Below are positions 36,211-46,091 of a DNA stretch of 64,000 bases, piece by piece (position 1 is the stretch's first letter; each line of letters opens with the position of its first letter). The position numbers and the translations under genes are program-made. Source of the DNA: Fulvivirga marina (GTDB lineage Bacteria > Bacteroidota > Bacteroidia > Cytophagales > Cyclobacteriaceae); the NCBI RefSeq assembly GCF_016775155.1, contig NZ_JAEUGD010000043.1:1-64000 (forward strand), read 5' to 3'. The notes beneath the pieces were generated by a model. The model was not told the origin of the DNA and did not search any database. It saw only the letters and a program-made list of their open reading frames with translations.

Positions 36211-36445
36211 TATCCAACCTTATCATATAAACGATATACTATTTTTAGTGGTAAACTCCACCTAATTTAATTATTTAAAACCTCTAACGCTTATATATAA
36301 ACGGCAATTTATCGTTTTTCACTCAATTTACAGTAAGCGGAATAAAAACTGAAGTGGTGGAGGTTACACCAACACGGTTTTACTTATGATTTTAATTAAC
36401 TACAACAGGGTCATAGGCTTGATGCACTTTCGAGTGGCATTGATA

Positions 36446-37597
36446 CTAAAGCTCTAGTATCCGATCAACCAATAAAGATATCTGGTCTGCATTATTGTAT
36501 AAATGAGGTGATATCCTCACGGCATCACCTCTGACAGAAACATGTATGTTGTCACGAGCCATGAGTTCTTTTAACCTTGCTGTATCCAGTCCTTTAGTTG
36601 CTCTTATCCCGAATAGATGTTGGGCTCGGTATTGATCATTCTCGAAGATATAGGGGGTTCCCTTTAAACGGTTAAGTGCATCCTTTGTGATGTTGTGGCA
36701 ATAAGTCTGGATGTTTTCTGGTCCCCAGGTATTGATTTGTCTAACTGCTTCGAGCATCATTGGGACCAGAATAAAATTGCTATGCTCTCCAACTTCGTAC
36801 CTAAGTGAACCGGGCTGGTAGCTATCCTGATAATTAACAAGTCCTGAAAAATCTTCGCTTTTAGCTCGGTTGATCCAGTTTTCTTCCAGAGGCTCACCAT
36901 TGTCAAAGGCTTTGCCATAGTATGCAAGGCCAATAGAATAAGGACCCAAAAGCCATTTGTATCCAGCGCAGATCAAAGCATCAGGTTGAATATCATTTAT
37001 ATTGAATGGAAGTGCACCTACTGACTGGGTGCCATCAATAATAAGCAGGGCTCCTACTTCTTGGGTCTTTTTTCTGATAGCTTTTAAATCATATAATGTA
37101 CCATCAGCCCAGTGCACGTGTGTCATTGCTACCAGTTTGGTGTTTTCATCAATAGACTCTAATATTTTTTCGTTCCATGCTTTACCTCTTCCTTCAGTTA
37201 GCTTTGGAGCTTTAACTGTTCTCAGTTCTGCGCCGTTTTTATCAACCAAGCTCTTCCAGGGATAATAGTTACTGGGGAATTGTTCTTCCATAACTATTAT
37301 ATTCTGGCCTTTGCTAACGTCCACATTTTTGGCAACTGTCGAGATTCCGTAAGATGCGGAAGGTATAATTACTATGCGGTTATGATCTTCAGTGCTAATG
37401 AGCTTGCCGAATTCCTCTCTAAGTATTTCGGTGTTTTTGAAAAAGTCTGACGGAGAAATGGATGTTGGGTTGCTTTTTCCTTTTATACCCATTATTCCGG
37501 CTTCTTCCACACGCTTTAACAACGGAGACATGTATGCACAATTCAAATAAATGTGATCTTTTGGAAGAGAGAATAATTTAGACTGATTGGTTAGCAT
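36446..37597 (-). CDS. Aminotransferase class V family PLP enzyme
   Basis: A 383-residue fold type I PLP enzyme. It begins LPKDHIYLNCAYMSPLLKRV, has the substrate/cofactor segment HVHWADGTLYDL, the PLP aspartate in LLIIDGTQSVGALPF and the PLP lysine in ICAGYKWLLGPYSIGLAYY. This is the cysteine desulfurase/kynureninase-like branch, but there is no catalytic Cys loop typical of IscS. The substrate is unknown. It is monocistronic. Confidence 0.9.
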   Translation of the reverse strand: MLTNQSKLFSLPKDHIYLNCAYMSPLLKRVEEAGIMGIKGKSNPTSISPSDFFKNTEILREEFGKLISTEDHNRIVIIPSASYGISTVAKNVDVSKGQNIIVMEEQFPSNYYPWKSLVDKNGAELRTVKAPKLTEGRGKAWNEKILESIDENTKLVAMTHVHWADGTLYDLKAIRKKTQEVGALLIIDGTQSVGALPFNINDIQPDALICAGYKWLLGPYSIGLAYYGKAFDNGEPLEENWINRAKSEDFSGLVNYQDSYQPGSLRYEVGEHSNFILVPMMLEAVRQINTWGPENIQTYCHNITKDALNRLKGTPYIFENDQYRAQHLFGIRATKGLDTARLKELMARDNIHVSVRGDAVRISPHLYNNADQISLLVDRILEL

Positions 37598-37665
37598 GTT
37601 AAGTTGGTTTCGTAGATCCTAAAATAAGTGTAAACGAAGATTTATTTATAGGGTTTAATAAGTAT

Positions 37666-38580
37666 TTATTTGAGGTTCAGCGAGTCTCTAAGGTAACTGT
37701 CCGTAATATTATTTTTCGCCCAATAATCAATATGTAAAGTTCTGTCTAATGTGGCAGACGTAGTTAACTCTTTGCCTCCTATTCCTTTATAGGTTTCTTC
37801 CCATGAAAGTATTTGGTATGGAAATTCTTTACTAAAATGGATGGACAATGCTCGCTCGGGGTAGTAAATTTGATATGTTATGTGGTCGGTTTTCTCCTGT
37901 AAACTGGCCGAGGCTATGAGTGGTTTTAGGTCTTTGTGCTTTAAACGGGTGAAGAAAAGTCCGGGTATTATTTTTACTTTCCCAACGGGCAGGGATTTGT
38001 AGTCGAGCCGTATTTGATTCCACACCTGATCCTCCAGTAATGCCGTTTCAACAGAGACCTCCTGATCTCCCTCGCTTTCAAAGTAAGAAAATGATTTTAA
38101 GCGGTATTTCTTTTTTTCAAGGTTCATCTGGCTGTATACATGTCCGCACCATTCTTGGCTGGACATTGTAACCTTAAGTGTTTTTGGGTAATGATATCTG
38201 TCAACAGGAGTGAATGCGGAGAGCATCATAGAATAAGGGTAAATGCCTGTGGTAAACTTTTTGGTAAAGTTCAATTTCATTACAGTTACTTCATCATCTT
38301 TGGTCTCTTTAGGAACATCCAGTTTCACTTGCTTAGATTTGGAAAATGGTTCGGTGACAAAGATGAATACTGCCTTTCCTTCATGTACTTCTCCATACCT
38401 CGACTGTTTTAAATTATATGATGCTACCTCAGCTTTGCCGGAATACCAGTACTCGCTAAACTGCTCGTTTTTATAAAGCTTTTGCAATCGTTTTGCCTTT
38501 GGAGTATCTATAGGCTGCTGGCAGCCCCAAAGCCCGGAATAGACCAGAGTAAATACAATAATATGAAGTGAGGATTTCAT
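37666..38580 (-). CDS. Lipoprotein of unknown function
   Basis: About 304 residues from the ATG at 38580, where MKSSLHIIVFTLVYSGLWGC forms a proper lipoprotein signal with Cys20; an upstream frame start would add 18 residues before it. The mature part is beta-rich (FSEYWYSGKAEVASYNLKQSRYGE, EWCGHVYSQMNL). Similar Bacteroidota proteins have sometimes been labelled septum formation inhibitor Maf, which I regard as a misannotation. Outer-membrane or periplasmic location is likely. Confidence 0.8.
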   Translation of the reverse strand: MKSSLHIIVFTLVYSGLWGCQQPIDTPKAKRLQKLYKNEQFSEYWYSGKAEVASYNLKQSRYGEVHEGKAVFIFVTEPFSKSKQVKLDVPKETKDDEVTVMKLNFTKKFTTGIYPYSMMLSAFTPVDRYHYPKTLKVTMSSQEWCGHVYSQMNLEKKKYRLKSFSYFESEGDQEVSVETALLEDQVWNQIRLDYKSLPVGKVKIIPGLFFTRLKHKDLKPLIASASLQEKTDHITYQIYYPERALSIHFSKEFPYQILSWEETYKGIGGKELTTSATLDRTLHIDYWAKNNITDSYLRDSLNLK

Positions 38581-38726
38581 GATTTTACATTTTAGAGCCA
38601 AGTGTTTTTTAGGCTGCAAGTGGTTAACTAACAACTACTTTAAAAATCAGTATAAAATAAGTTTACTGCAGTCGTGTCCTTTACATTTTTATAAATTTCT
38701 ATATTTACCCTTTCGAATAAAAACAT

Positions 38727-40259
38727 ATGTCTGAACAAAAAGTAAAAAAAGACAAAGGCTCAAAGAGGTATGTGTATCTGGTTATTCTGGTAGCTTCCTT
38801 CATAGCAGCCTATGTCTATACCTTCGATTCTAAGCTGGCTATGTTAGGCGATAATGCCAGTTATTACATATTAGGTAAAGCTCTGTCTCAAGGTGAAGGT
38901 TATGTTAGTATTAATAGCATCAGCCATAGGCCTAACAACCATTATCCTCCTGGTTACCCAGCTATTATCAGTACCATATTATTGTTTACCAAAGCGATCA
39001 CTCCTATAAAGATACTGAATGGTATTTTTTTTATTTTGGGGCTCTGGCTTTTTTTTGACTTAATAAATAAGGTGACCGATAATGAAGCATTTGCGTTTAC
39101 AGCAACCTTTATGGCACTTTTAAACTCACACATGCTGTGGTACTCATCCATTATGATGTCGGAAATACCATTTTTCTTCTTTAGCACCCTGTCGCTCTGG
39201 GCTTTTGTAAATATCGATCAGGAGAAGTGGTTGTGGAAGGATCCGTATTTGATTCTTTGCATTATTACTATGATAATCTCATATTACATCAGGTCTCTGG
39301 GGATTGCCCTTCTTGGAGGGTATATATTATACTTTATTTTTCAAAAAAAATGGAAGCCGATTCTTGGTTTTTTTATTGCTTTTGTAGTAGGGGCTCTTCC
39401 TTGGTTTATTCGCAGTCAAAAGCTGGGGGGAGGCTCATATATGAAGCAACTGGGTATGATTAATCCATATCAGCCAGCATTGGGCAAGGCGGATTTTGGT
39501 GATTTTGTCGATCGGTTCTTTAGCAACTTTTCACGCTACATTACTTTTGAGATTCCCAGTGCAATATTTCCTTTGAAGGAACCGGAGTATGGCTCATCAT
39601 ACAGTGCAGAAGATTGGCTCCTTGGAGTGGTTATAGTGGGCTTGTTTTTCTATGGTGTATTCTCTTTGCCAAAGTATCGTTGGTTGATCTTGGGGTACAC
39701 ACTCGGTACACTAGCCATTTTGATGATATGGCCTGATGTCTGGATTGGTGTCAGGTTTATTGTGCCGCTCATACCACTGTTTACACTTGGGTTTTTGTAT
39801 GGTCTGTACGATGGTATTTTGAAATTGAGAGGGTTGCTTTCGTTTAAAAAACCTGTCTCACCCTACCTGTTACTGGCTTTTTCCCTGTTATATATAAAGC
39901 CTGTTAATGCCATTCATGATCAGGCAAGGGTTCCTTATATGCCAGGGTGGAGAAACTATTTTGAAATAGCCAAATGGGTAGACAGAAACTTGGAGGAAGG
40001 TGTGGTAGTGAGTTGCGGTAAGCCATCGCTGTTTTATCTTTATGCAGATACATACACGAGAAGGTACAAATTTGCGCAGGACCCTAAAGAGTTGATTGCA
40101 GATTTGGAGAAGCATGCGGTGGACTATGTTGTGATCGATCAGGTTTATGGGAATACTATACGTTACCTGCTTCCAGCTGTTCGTCAGTACCCTGAGCGCT
40201 TTGAGCAGGTTTATCATTTGAAAAATCCGGATACCTTTCTTCTTAAATTTAAGCGATAA
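38727..40259 (+). CDS. Polytopic glycosyltransferase (GT39/ArnT-like)
   Basis: A 510-residue membrane protein with about ten hydrophobic helices. The first periplasmic loop carries DNASYYILGKALSQGEGYVS followed by NHYPPGYPAII, the acidic and Pro-rich signature of PMT/ArnT-type enzymes that use lipid-linked sugars. The final 110 residues are soluble. TAA at 40257-40259 abuts the ATG of a GT2 gene, which could make its polyprenyl-phosphate sugar donor. Confidence 0.88.
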   Translation: MSEQKVKKDKGSKRYVYLVILVASFIAAYVYTFDSKLAMLGDNASYYILGKALSQGEGYVSINSISHRPNNHYPPGYPAIISTILLFTKAITPIKILNGIFFILGLWLFFDLINKVTDNEAFAFTATFMALLNSHMLWYSSIMMSEIPFFFFSTLSLWAFVNIDQEKWLWKDPYLILCIITMIISYYIRSLGIALLGGYILYFIFQKKWKPILGFFIAFVVGALPWFIRSQKLGGGSYMKQLGMINPYQPALGKADFGDFVDRFFSNFSRYITFEIPSAIFPLKEPEYGSSYSAEDWLLGVVIVGLFFYGVFSLPKYRWLILGYTLGTLAILMIWPDVWIGVRFIVPLIPLFTLGFLYGLYDGILKLRGLLSFKKPVSPYLLLAFSLLYIKPVNAIHDQARVPYMPGWRNYFEIAKWVDRNLEEGVVVSCGKPSLFYLYADTYTRRYKFAQDPKELIADLEKHAVDYVVIDQVYGNTIRYLLPAVRQYPERFEQVYHLKNPDTFLLKFKR

Positions 40260-40976
40260 ATGAGTATAACTAAATTATCCGTAGTAATTCCGGTATATAA
40301 TGAAGGCAGAACCATTCACAAAATACTTGACAAAGTAAAAGCGGTACATCTGATCAATGACATCGAGAAGGAAGTGGTAATAGTTAATGATGCTTCTACT
40401 GATGATAGTGAAATTAAGGTTCGGGAGTATATGAGTGCAAACCCGGAACTTGATATTCAATATTATGCCCAAGACAAAAACATGGGCAAAGGCGCCGCAC
40501 TTCATCGTGGTATAAAGGAGGCTACGGGCGAATACCTCGTAATACAGGATGCTGACTTGGAATATGACCCCGATGAATATAACTTTTTGCTCAAGCCAAT
40601 TGTTAATGGTGTTGCAGATGTGGTTTATGGTAGTAGGTTTCTGGGAGGCAATCCTCACAGAATTTTATTCTTTTGGCATTCAATAGGCAACAAAATATTA
40701 ACATTTCTGTCAAATATGTTTACTAACTTGAACTTGACAGACATGGAGACTTGTTATAAACTCATTGAAACGAAAACGGCTCAGAATTTGAACCTGAAGG
40801 AAAGACGATTTGGGTTCGAACCAGAAGTAACAGCAAAACTTTCCAAGGTAAAGGGTATCCGTATTTATGAAGTAGGGATTTCTTATTATGGACGTACCTA
40901 TGCAGAGGGCAAAAAAATAAATTGGAAAGATGGGTTTAGAGCAATTTATTGTATATTCAAATATAACCTGTTTTAA
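40260..40976 (+). CDS. GT2 family glycosyltransferase (dolichyl-phosphate-mannose-synthase-like)
   Basis: A 238-residue GT-A enzyme: [18 protein letters not shown] at the N-terminus, the nucleotide-sugar Asp in [10 protein letters not shown], and the catalytic metal motif [19 protein letters not shown] and [15 protein letters not shown] are typical of the DPM1-like clade. It would transfer a sugar to polyprenyl phosphate. Its start codon directly follows the GT39-like stop, so the two act together in cell-surface glycosylation. Confidence 0.93.
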   Translation: MSITKLSVVIPVYNEGRTIHKILDKVKAVHLINDIEKEVVIVNDASTDDSEIKVREYMSANPELDIQYYAQDKNMGKGAALHRGIKEATGEYLVIQDADLEYDPDEYNFLLKPIVNGVADVVYGSRFLGGNPHRILFFWHSIGNKILTFLSNMFTNLNLTDMETCYKLIETKTAQNLNLKERRFGFEPEVTAKLSKVKGIRIYEVGISYYGRTYAEGKKINWKDGFRAIYCIFKYNLF

Positions 40977-41038
40977 CTTTCTGGTTACTTCTCAGCAATA
41001 AGTCTTATTAAATATCACACATTTTAGAGAGCGTTAGG

Positions 41039-41311
41039 ATGATAGAAGCGAAAATATACCGGGGCATAGAATATGTTAGGATAAGTGAGTTGCCGGAAGA
41101 CCAAAAAACGTCTATTAAGAATTGGGTTAATATGGATGTGGTCATAAAGATTCAGACTGAGACAGTATTAATGTCTGATTGTATCCTTTTTAAGGATTAT
41201 GAATTTTGGTTTAAAAAAATTCATACCAGTGCCGTAACTACTGAAGAAGTCAGCATGATAAAGTCAGAATTTAAAACCAAGAAACCCTTCGGAGGCCTGG
41301 CGTTTGACTAA
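41039..41311 (+). CDS. Hypothetical protein, 90 aa
   Basis: A 90-residue soluble protein (IEYVRISELPEDQKTSIKNWVNMDVVIKIQTE, MIKSEFKTKKPFGGLAFD) with mixed alpha/beta character. No domain is recognised. It overlaps the convergent VOC gene by 4 bp and follows the GT2 gene by 62 bp. The composition is coding-like and it is likely real. Confidence 0.65.
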   Translation: MIEAKIYRGIEYVRISELPEDQKTSIKNWVNMDVVIKIQTETVLMSDCILFKDYEFWFKKIHTSAVTTEEVSMIKSEFKTKKPFGGLAFD

Positions 41312-41700
41312 CCCCAGACACCTTCAGGAACAAATTCAAGGACATTGCCCTCTGGGTCATTGAAATAGAAAGATTCCTGGCCAGTTTTCCACACCAGTTT
41401 ATCAATGATAGTGATGCCTAGTGCTTTTATTTTTTCTTTCACTGCATCGTAATCTTTCTGACTGACTTCAAAAGCATAGTGCTGGTTTCCTTCTGCAAAA
41501 TGAGGTGGAGGTGAATCTTTATGTTTGCTATCATCAGGGTTGAAGCAGAGTAAAACAGAAGAACCTGCTCTAAAAAAAATGTGTCTGTTTTGAGCATAAT
41601 GTATTATTTCAAGACCCAATTTGATATGATAAAAATCTTTGGCTCCCTCAAGATCTTTAATGTACAAGCAAGTTTCTTTAATTTTAATAATTTCTTTCAT
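41308..41700 (-). CDS. VOC family (glyoxalase/bleomycin-resistance fold) protein
   Basis: A 130-residue vicinal-oxygen-chelate protein with two betaalphabetabetabeta units: IKETCLYIKDLEGAKDFYHIKLGLEII at the start, HYAFEVSQKDYDAVKEKI and ESFYFNDPEGNVLEFVPEGVW at the end. Metal ligands His and Glu are present in the expected strands. The substrate is not predictable. Confidence 0.9.
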   Translation of the reverse strand: MKEIIKIKETCLYIKDLEGAKDFYHIKLGLEIIHYAQNRHIFFRAGSSVLLCFNPDDSKHKDSPPPHFAEGNQHYAFEVSQKDYDAVKEKIKALGITIIDKLVWKTGQESFYFNDPEGNVLEFVPEGVWG

Positions 41701-41843
41701 AAAAGCCGTTTAATCATTGAATTGGTGATTTTTCTTATAACGTTCAGAAGTTGTTGTAGGTTAATTTTATCTTACTTTCTTTTAAATACACGGCCTTATG
41801 TGATCAGGGGTCTAAAACTAACTGAAATTAACAGGATGAAGGG

Positions 41844-41873
41844 CTTTCCTTTAAAGCGATTATTCTAACTTTG
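41844..41873 (+). promoter_or_regulatory. Promoter of the CLC channel gene
   Basis: A -7 element TAACTTTG (TAnnTTTG consensus) at 41866-41873 has a TTTC -33-like element at 41844-41847, 18 bp upstream. A start site near 41880 would give a leader of about 23 nt before the GTG start. Confidence 0.55.
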
Positions 41874-41902
41874 CGCACAATTAACTCGATATTAAAGATA
41901 TA

Positions 41903-43684
41903 GTGAAAAATGACGGGCTGCTGGTTAAGTTTCTTATATGGCGTGTGAAGCATGTCAGTAACAAGAACTTTGTTCTTTTCCTGGCCGGTATCATTGGCCT
42001 AATTGCCGGTGTTGCAGCAGTTACTCTTAAGGAGAGTGTTCACTTCATACAAAATCAGCTTATTAGTGAGTTTGCCATAGAGAATGGTAACTATTATTAT
42101 CTGGGTTTCCCTTTGGTAGGTATTTTAATTACCGTGGTGATTTCCAGGTTTTTGCTCCGTGAAAACCTTGGACATGGTATAACTCAGATTCTTTATGATA
42201 TTGCCAAAAATTCCGCATTGATCAAAAGATCTAAAATGTTTTCCAGAATGGTCACCAGTGCCATAACTGTTGGTTTTGGAGGATCGGTAGGACTGGAGGC
42301 TCCGATAGTTGTTACTGGCTCAGCAATAGGCTCTAATGTTGGAAGAGCTATGCATCTTAACTATAAGAAAAGAACAATTTTAATTGGTTGTGGAGCAGCA
42401 GGGGCCATTTCGGCAATATTTAACTCTCCTGTTGCAGGGGTTATCTTTAGCATGGAAGTTATTATGGCAGATGTAACTATTGCTATGTTTATCCCTTTGC
42501 TTATTGCTTCTGTTACCGGAGCACTTGTTTCTCTTAGCCTTTTGGGCGATGATGTGTTGTTTTCATTTAAACTGATAGATAGCTTCACGGCTTCTGACAC
42601 CCCTTACTATATATTGCTCGGTATTTTCTGCGGGTTGGTCTCAGTATATTTTACTAGAATGACGTACATGGTAGAGGGGTTAATAGCCAAAGTAAAGGAT
42701 AGGTTCGGAAGGGCTATAGTAGGCGGGATATTACTCGGCTTCGTTATCTTCCTTTTCCCTCCTATGTATGGAGAGGGCTATAATACCATTAAGTTGCTAT
42801 TAGCAAATAGAGAGTTAGAGATACTGCATACAAGCCCTTTCTTTAATGAAATCGATAATGTTTACATTGTTTTTGGTTTTATTTTTGGGGTGATCCTGAT
42901 GAAGCCAATTGCTTCAGCATTAACGATAGGCTCAGGTGGTAGTGGAGGTATATTTGCCCCATCTCTATTTTTGGGAGGAGTTACGGGTTTTATGTTTGCC
43001 ACTGTGCTTAATGTCATTACTTGGGGAGATGCCAATGTTAGTACCAGTAACTTTACTCTTGTTGGCATGTGCGGTGTAATGAGTGGTGTGCTTTATGCAC
43101 CATTAACAGCTATATTCTTAATAGCAGAAATTACAAGTGGCTATGAGCTATTTGTACCGTTGATGTTGGTGTCGGCTATTTCGTTCAGTACTTCATCATT
43201 TTTCGAAAAGCATTCACTTTATACTAAGCATTTGATCGAACGAGGAGACCTGATCCAGTACGATAAAGATCGACAGGTTTTGAGCCAGATTGATTTGCTC
43301 AAGATCATTGAAAAGGATCTTCTTACCATCCAGCCAGAGGCAACATTGGAACAGCTCGTAAATCTGGTGAGAATATCAAAGCGTAATATCTTTCCGGTTG
43401 TAAATGAAAACCAGGAACTCGTAGGTGTTGTGACCTTGGATGACATTAGGAACATCATGTTTGATAAAGAAAAGCAAAAGGATACAGTGGTGAAAAACTA
43501 TATGCATAGTCCTCCTGCATTCGTATCCTCTCATGAAAATATGCAATCAGTAATGAGTAAGTTTGAGATTTCTGGGGCTTGGAATTTGCCAGTGATTGAC
43601 CACGGAAAGTACGTTGGTTTTTTGTCTAAGTCTAGAATTTTTAATACCTACCGAAAGAAGTTGATCCGTCATAATAGAGAATGA
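41903..43684 (+). CDS. CLC-type chloride channel/transporter with CBS pair
   Basis: A 593-residue protein starting with GTG. The CLC core shows GGSVGLEAP (126-134, Glu132 in the position of the gating glutamate) and GSGGSGGIFAPSLFLGG. The soluble C-terminus holds two CBS domains (about 465-590: LLTIQPEATLEQLVNLV, VGVVTLDDIRNIMF, then a second copy). CBS pairs bind adenine nucleotides. It would move chloride, or exchange it for protons, across the inner membrane. A possible origin of replication lies immediately downstream. Confidence 0.94.
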   Translation: MKNDGLLVKFLIWRVKHVSNKNFVLFLAGIIGLIAGVAAVTLKESVHFIQNQLISEFAIENGNYYYLGFPLVGILITVVISRFLLRENLGHGITQILYDIAKNSALIKRSKMFSRMVTSAITVGFGGSVGLEAPIVVTGSAIGSNVGRAMHLNYKKRTILIGCGAAGAISAIFNSPVAGVIFSMEVIMADVTIAMFIPLLIASVTGALVSLSLLGDDVLFSFKLIDSFTASDTPYYILLGIFCGLVSVYFTRMTYMVEGLIAKVKDRFGRAIVGGILLGFVIFLFPPMYGEGYNTIKLLLANRELEILHTSPFFNEIDNVYIVFGFIFGVILMKPIASALTIGSGGSGGIFAPSLFLGGVTGFMFATVLNVITWGDANVSTSNFTLVGMCGVMSGVLYAPLTAIFLIAEITSGYELFVPLMLVSAISFSTSSFFEKHSLYTKHLIERGDLIQYDKDRQVLSQIDLLKIIEKDLLTIQPEATLEQLVNLVRISKRNIFPVVNENQELVGVVTLDDIRNIMFDKEKQKDTVVKNYMHSPPAFVSSHENMQSVMSKFEISGAWNLPVIDHGKYVGFLSKSRIFNTYRKKLIRHNRE

Positions 43685-44360
43685 TCAGGTGTAATTTCTC
43701 TACCTTTCAGTTGCGGTTGACATAAAATTTTGATTTTCACGAATTAAGCCTTGTATAATTCATCTAATTAGTTAATTTCGCAGCCCGCGTTTTGTGGATT
43801 CAAAGTTGTCCACAAAGCATACATTAAAATTTGCATGTATAAATTATTGATTTACAGCAATTTATGTGTTCGGCAAGCTCTGCTGTTGATAACTTTGTCA
43901 TTTTGTGGATAAGTTTTTGTTGATTTTGTGGATTCTTTATTTAGTCAAATCTTCCCTTCCATTTTCAGGTAAAAGCTAACAATGAAGGTTATTTTATTAC
44001 TCAAAACATACATTACTATAACAGAGTAATTGTGATTAATTGCTTTACCTTAGTCAGCCATTTATGCCGCTCAACCCATATCGTGCTATCCATCCATAAT
44101 ATTATGCTATGTTTAATTCAGTATTATTACAATGTAAAGTGTACTCAAGTTAATCTAGAATTACCCGAAAGCAACAATCTTTAAATAGTACAATGTTTAT
44201 AGCTTTGTTCTAATCATGTTTTTATGTGTAGATTGGTGTTGTTGGCTTTATGGCTAGGCTAACAATGCGCTTTGGCAACCGCGGCCATAAAAATAACGTT
44301 ATGTATTTTACTGTTCGGTTGCATTAATTGTGCATTCGATGAATTAATTATCTTTAACTT
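43685..44360. other. 676-bp gene-free AT-rich region with DnaA-box cluster (candidate oriC)
   Basis: Against the consensus TTATCCACA the region contains TGTGGATAA (43904-43912, perfect on the minus strand), TTGTCCACA (43806-43814, one mismatch), TGTTGATAA (43884-43892, one mismatch on the minus strand) and TGTGGATTC twice (43793-43801 and 43927-43935, two mismatches). All lie within 143 bp, next to AT-rich sequence suited to unwinding. No gene is found in the whole region. Whether this is the origin or a titration site cannot be told without skew analysis. Confidence 0.5.
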
Positions 44361-44837
44361 ATGAACAAAAACAACATCTTATTTTTTCTTTTGTTTATTC
44401 TAGGGGTTCCTGGCTATGCGCAAAAGGCGGAGGTAATAAAATTTGACAGACTCGAAGCTCTGATTAGCCAGGAAAGCGAGAAGGTTATGGTTATTAACTT
44501 TTGGGCTACGTGGTGTGGACCATGTGTTAAAGAGCTTCCTTACTTTAAAAAACTTGATGCTGAAAACGAAGATGTTAATGTATATTTGATCAGTCTTGAT
44601 TTTGTAGAGAAACTTGATCGTGTAAATGCATTTATTGAAAGGAAGGAGTTGGTTTCACCGGTTCTCCTTTTGGATGAAATGGATTATAATTCATGGATAG
44701 ATAAAGTAGATGAAAGCTGGTCAGGTGCGATCCCGGCAACATTGGTAATTAATGCAGCTACCGGTCAAAGAAAATTTGTTGAGAAAGAGCTTGAAGAAGG
44801 TGAACTTGAAAAACTAATTGCAGAATTGTCAAACTAA
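44361..44837 (+). CDS. TlpA-like periplasmic thioredoxin-fold protein
   Basis: A 158-residue protein with a signal peptide cleaved near YAQ (residue 20) and the redox site NFWATWCGPCVKELPYF. It keeps the cis-Pro loop (AIPATLVI). It would reduce or resolve disulfides in the periplasm. The next thioredoxin-fold gene follows 13 bp later, so the two form an operon. Confidence 0.92.
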   Translation: MNKNNILFFLLFILGVPGYAQKAEVIKFDRLEALISQESEKVMVINFWATWCGPCVKELPYFKKLDAENEDVNVYLISLDFVEKLDRVNAFIERKELVSPVLLLDEMDYNSWIDKVDESWSGAIPATLVINAATGQRKFVEKELEEGELEKLIAELSN

Positions 44838-44850
44838 ACCATTTAATACC

Positions 44851-45462
44851 ATGCTAAAGTTGAAATTGTTTTCATTGTTACTATTTGTGGTGTTTTTTGC
44901 CGGAAATAAAATTAATTCGGGATATCAGGTTGGAGATACGGTTAAGGACTTTGAGCTTAAAAACGTTGATGGGGAAATGCTGGCACTGTCAGACTTTGAA
45001 GACGAAAACGGGGTGATTCTAATTTTTGACTGTAATACTTGTCCGTATTCGCAGGCGTATAGAGAGCGTATAAAATCGCTTCACGCTAACTTTAAGTCAA
45101 AAGGCTACCCAGTATTGGCGATTAATCCCAATGATCCGGGAAGATCTCCCGGAGATGCATTTGACAAAATGGTGGCCTATGCTAAAGAGAATGGTTATAA
45201 GCACGATTATCTACAAGATGTAGATCAGTCTGTAGCCAGGGCATTTGGTGCTACTAATACTCCTCATGTGTTTGTTTTGAAAAACAACAAAGGAGCCTTT
45301 AAGGTTGCTTATGTCGGAGCTATTGATAACAATACCAAAGATGCAGCAGCGGCTGATAAGAAATATGTTGAAGATGCAGTTAATGCTCTTTTAAAAGGAA
45401 AGGAACCGGCTACTAATAAAACAAAGGCTATAGGCTGTACTATTAAATGGAAGGAAGCATAG
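44851..45462 (+). CDS. Secreted peroxiredoxin-like thioredoxin-fold protein
   Basis: About 203 residues from the ATG at 44851; an alternative start 33 bp upstream would overlap the previous gene. The signal region LFSLLLFVVFFAG precedes an AhpC/TSA-type fold with a CNTCPYS active site (FDCNTCPYSQAYRERI) in place of the usual TxxC. TNTPHVFVL holds the cis-Pro. Such proteins are commonly called redoxins. A strong terminator follows. Confidence 0.9.
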   Translation: MLKLKLFSLLLFVVFFAGNKINSGYQVGDTVKDFELKNVDGEMLALSDFEDENGVILIFDCNTCPYSQAYRERIKSLHANFKSKGYPVLAINPNDPGRSPGDAFDKMVAYAKENGYKHDYLQDVDQSVARAFGATNTPHVFVLKNNKGAFKVAYVGAIDNNTKDAAAADKKYVEDAVNALLKGKEPATNKTKAIGCTIKWKEA

Positions 45463-45486
45463 CTTAAATAATATTCTTTAAAATCG

Positions 45487-45530
45487 AGGTCCGCTAAAAA
45501 AACAAAAGTTTACATTTGGCGGACCTTTTA
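45487..45530 (+). terminator. Intrinsic terminator after the thioredoxin operon
   Basis: Perfect 8-bp arms AGGTCCGC (45487-45494) and GCGGACCT (45519-45526) are extended by A/T pairs and followed by TTTTAATT. TACATTTG at 45511-45518 inside the loop also fits a TAnnTTTG -7 element for the gene at 45553. Confidence 0.75.
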
Positions 45531-45552
45531 ATTACCTCTTAAATTTACAGAA

Positions 45553-46068
45553 ATGGCCAAACCCAATTTATTATCTGTTCCATCATTCTACCAGAAATAT
45601 GTGGAAAGAATAGATGAAGAAGAGTTGATCCCCGCTTTGATAAATAGTGGTAACCTAACCATAGATATGATCAAGTCTATTCCGGAAGCCTCTGGTGACT
45701 ATCGCTATGCTGAAGGTAAATGGAGCATAAAAGAAGTTCTTGTTCATTTGATCGATGCGGAGCGCGTTTTTGCATACCGTGCACTAAGGTTTGGCAGAGG
45801 TGATAAAACAGAGCTTTCTGGTTTTGAAGAAAACAATTATGCCATAGCGTCAAACGCAAATACCCGCAAACTTTATAAAATTATTGAAGAATATAACAAT
45901 GTAAGGGCTGCTACTATTGACCTGTTCAGTAGTTTCGATGTAGAAGCTCTGGCCCGGACCGGTTTGGCAAACGGGTCTGAAATATCTGTCAATGCTATTG
46001 GTTTCGTGATAGCAGGCCATGAGACTCACCATAGAAATGTGTTGAGTGAACGCTATTTTTCAAAGTAA
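45553..46068 (+). CDS. DinB family protein
   Basis: A 171-residue DinB-superfamily four-helix protein. Metal-ligand histidines appear in WSIKEVLVHLIDAERVFAYRALRFGRGD and near the end in GHETHHRNVLSERY. The ALRFARGD-like segment is typical of this subgroup, which is common in Bacteroidota. It is distinct from the DinB gene at 26176. The reaction is unknown. Confidence 0.9.
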   Translation: MAKPNLLSVPSFYQKYVERIDEEELIPALINSGNLTIDMIKSIPEASGDYRYAEGKWSIKEVLVHLIDAERVFAYRALRFGRGDKTELSGFEENNYAIASNANTRKLYKIIEEYNNVRAATIDLFSSFDVEALARTGLANGSEISVNAIGFVIAGHETHHRNVLSERYFSK

Positions 46069-46091
46069 CAGACGTTTCGTAATTTGCCCCT

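Noticed and set aside
40805-40830. tRNA-like GGTTCGAACC string
   Set aside because: It is inside the GT2 coding frame (FGFEPEV) and has no cloverleaf around it.
43685-44360. Hidden gene in the long spacer
   Set aside because: All frames are broken by frequent stops and no protein motif appears; DnaA boxes explain the region better.
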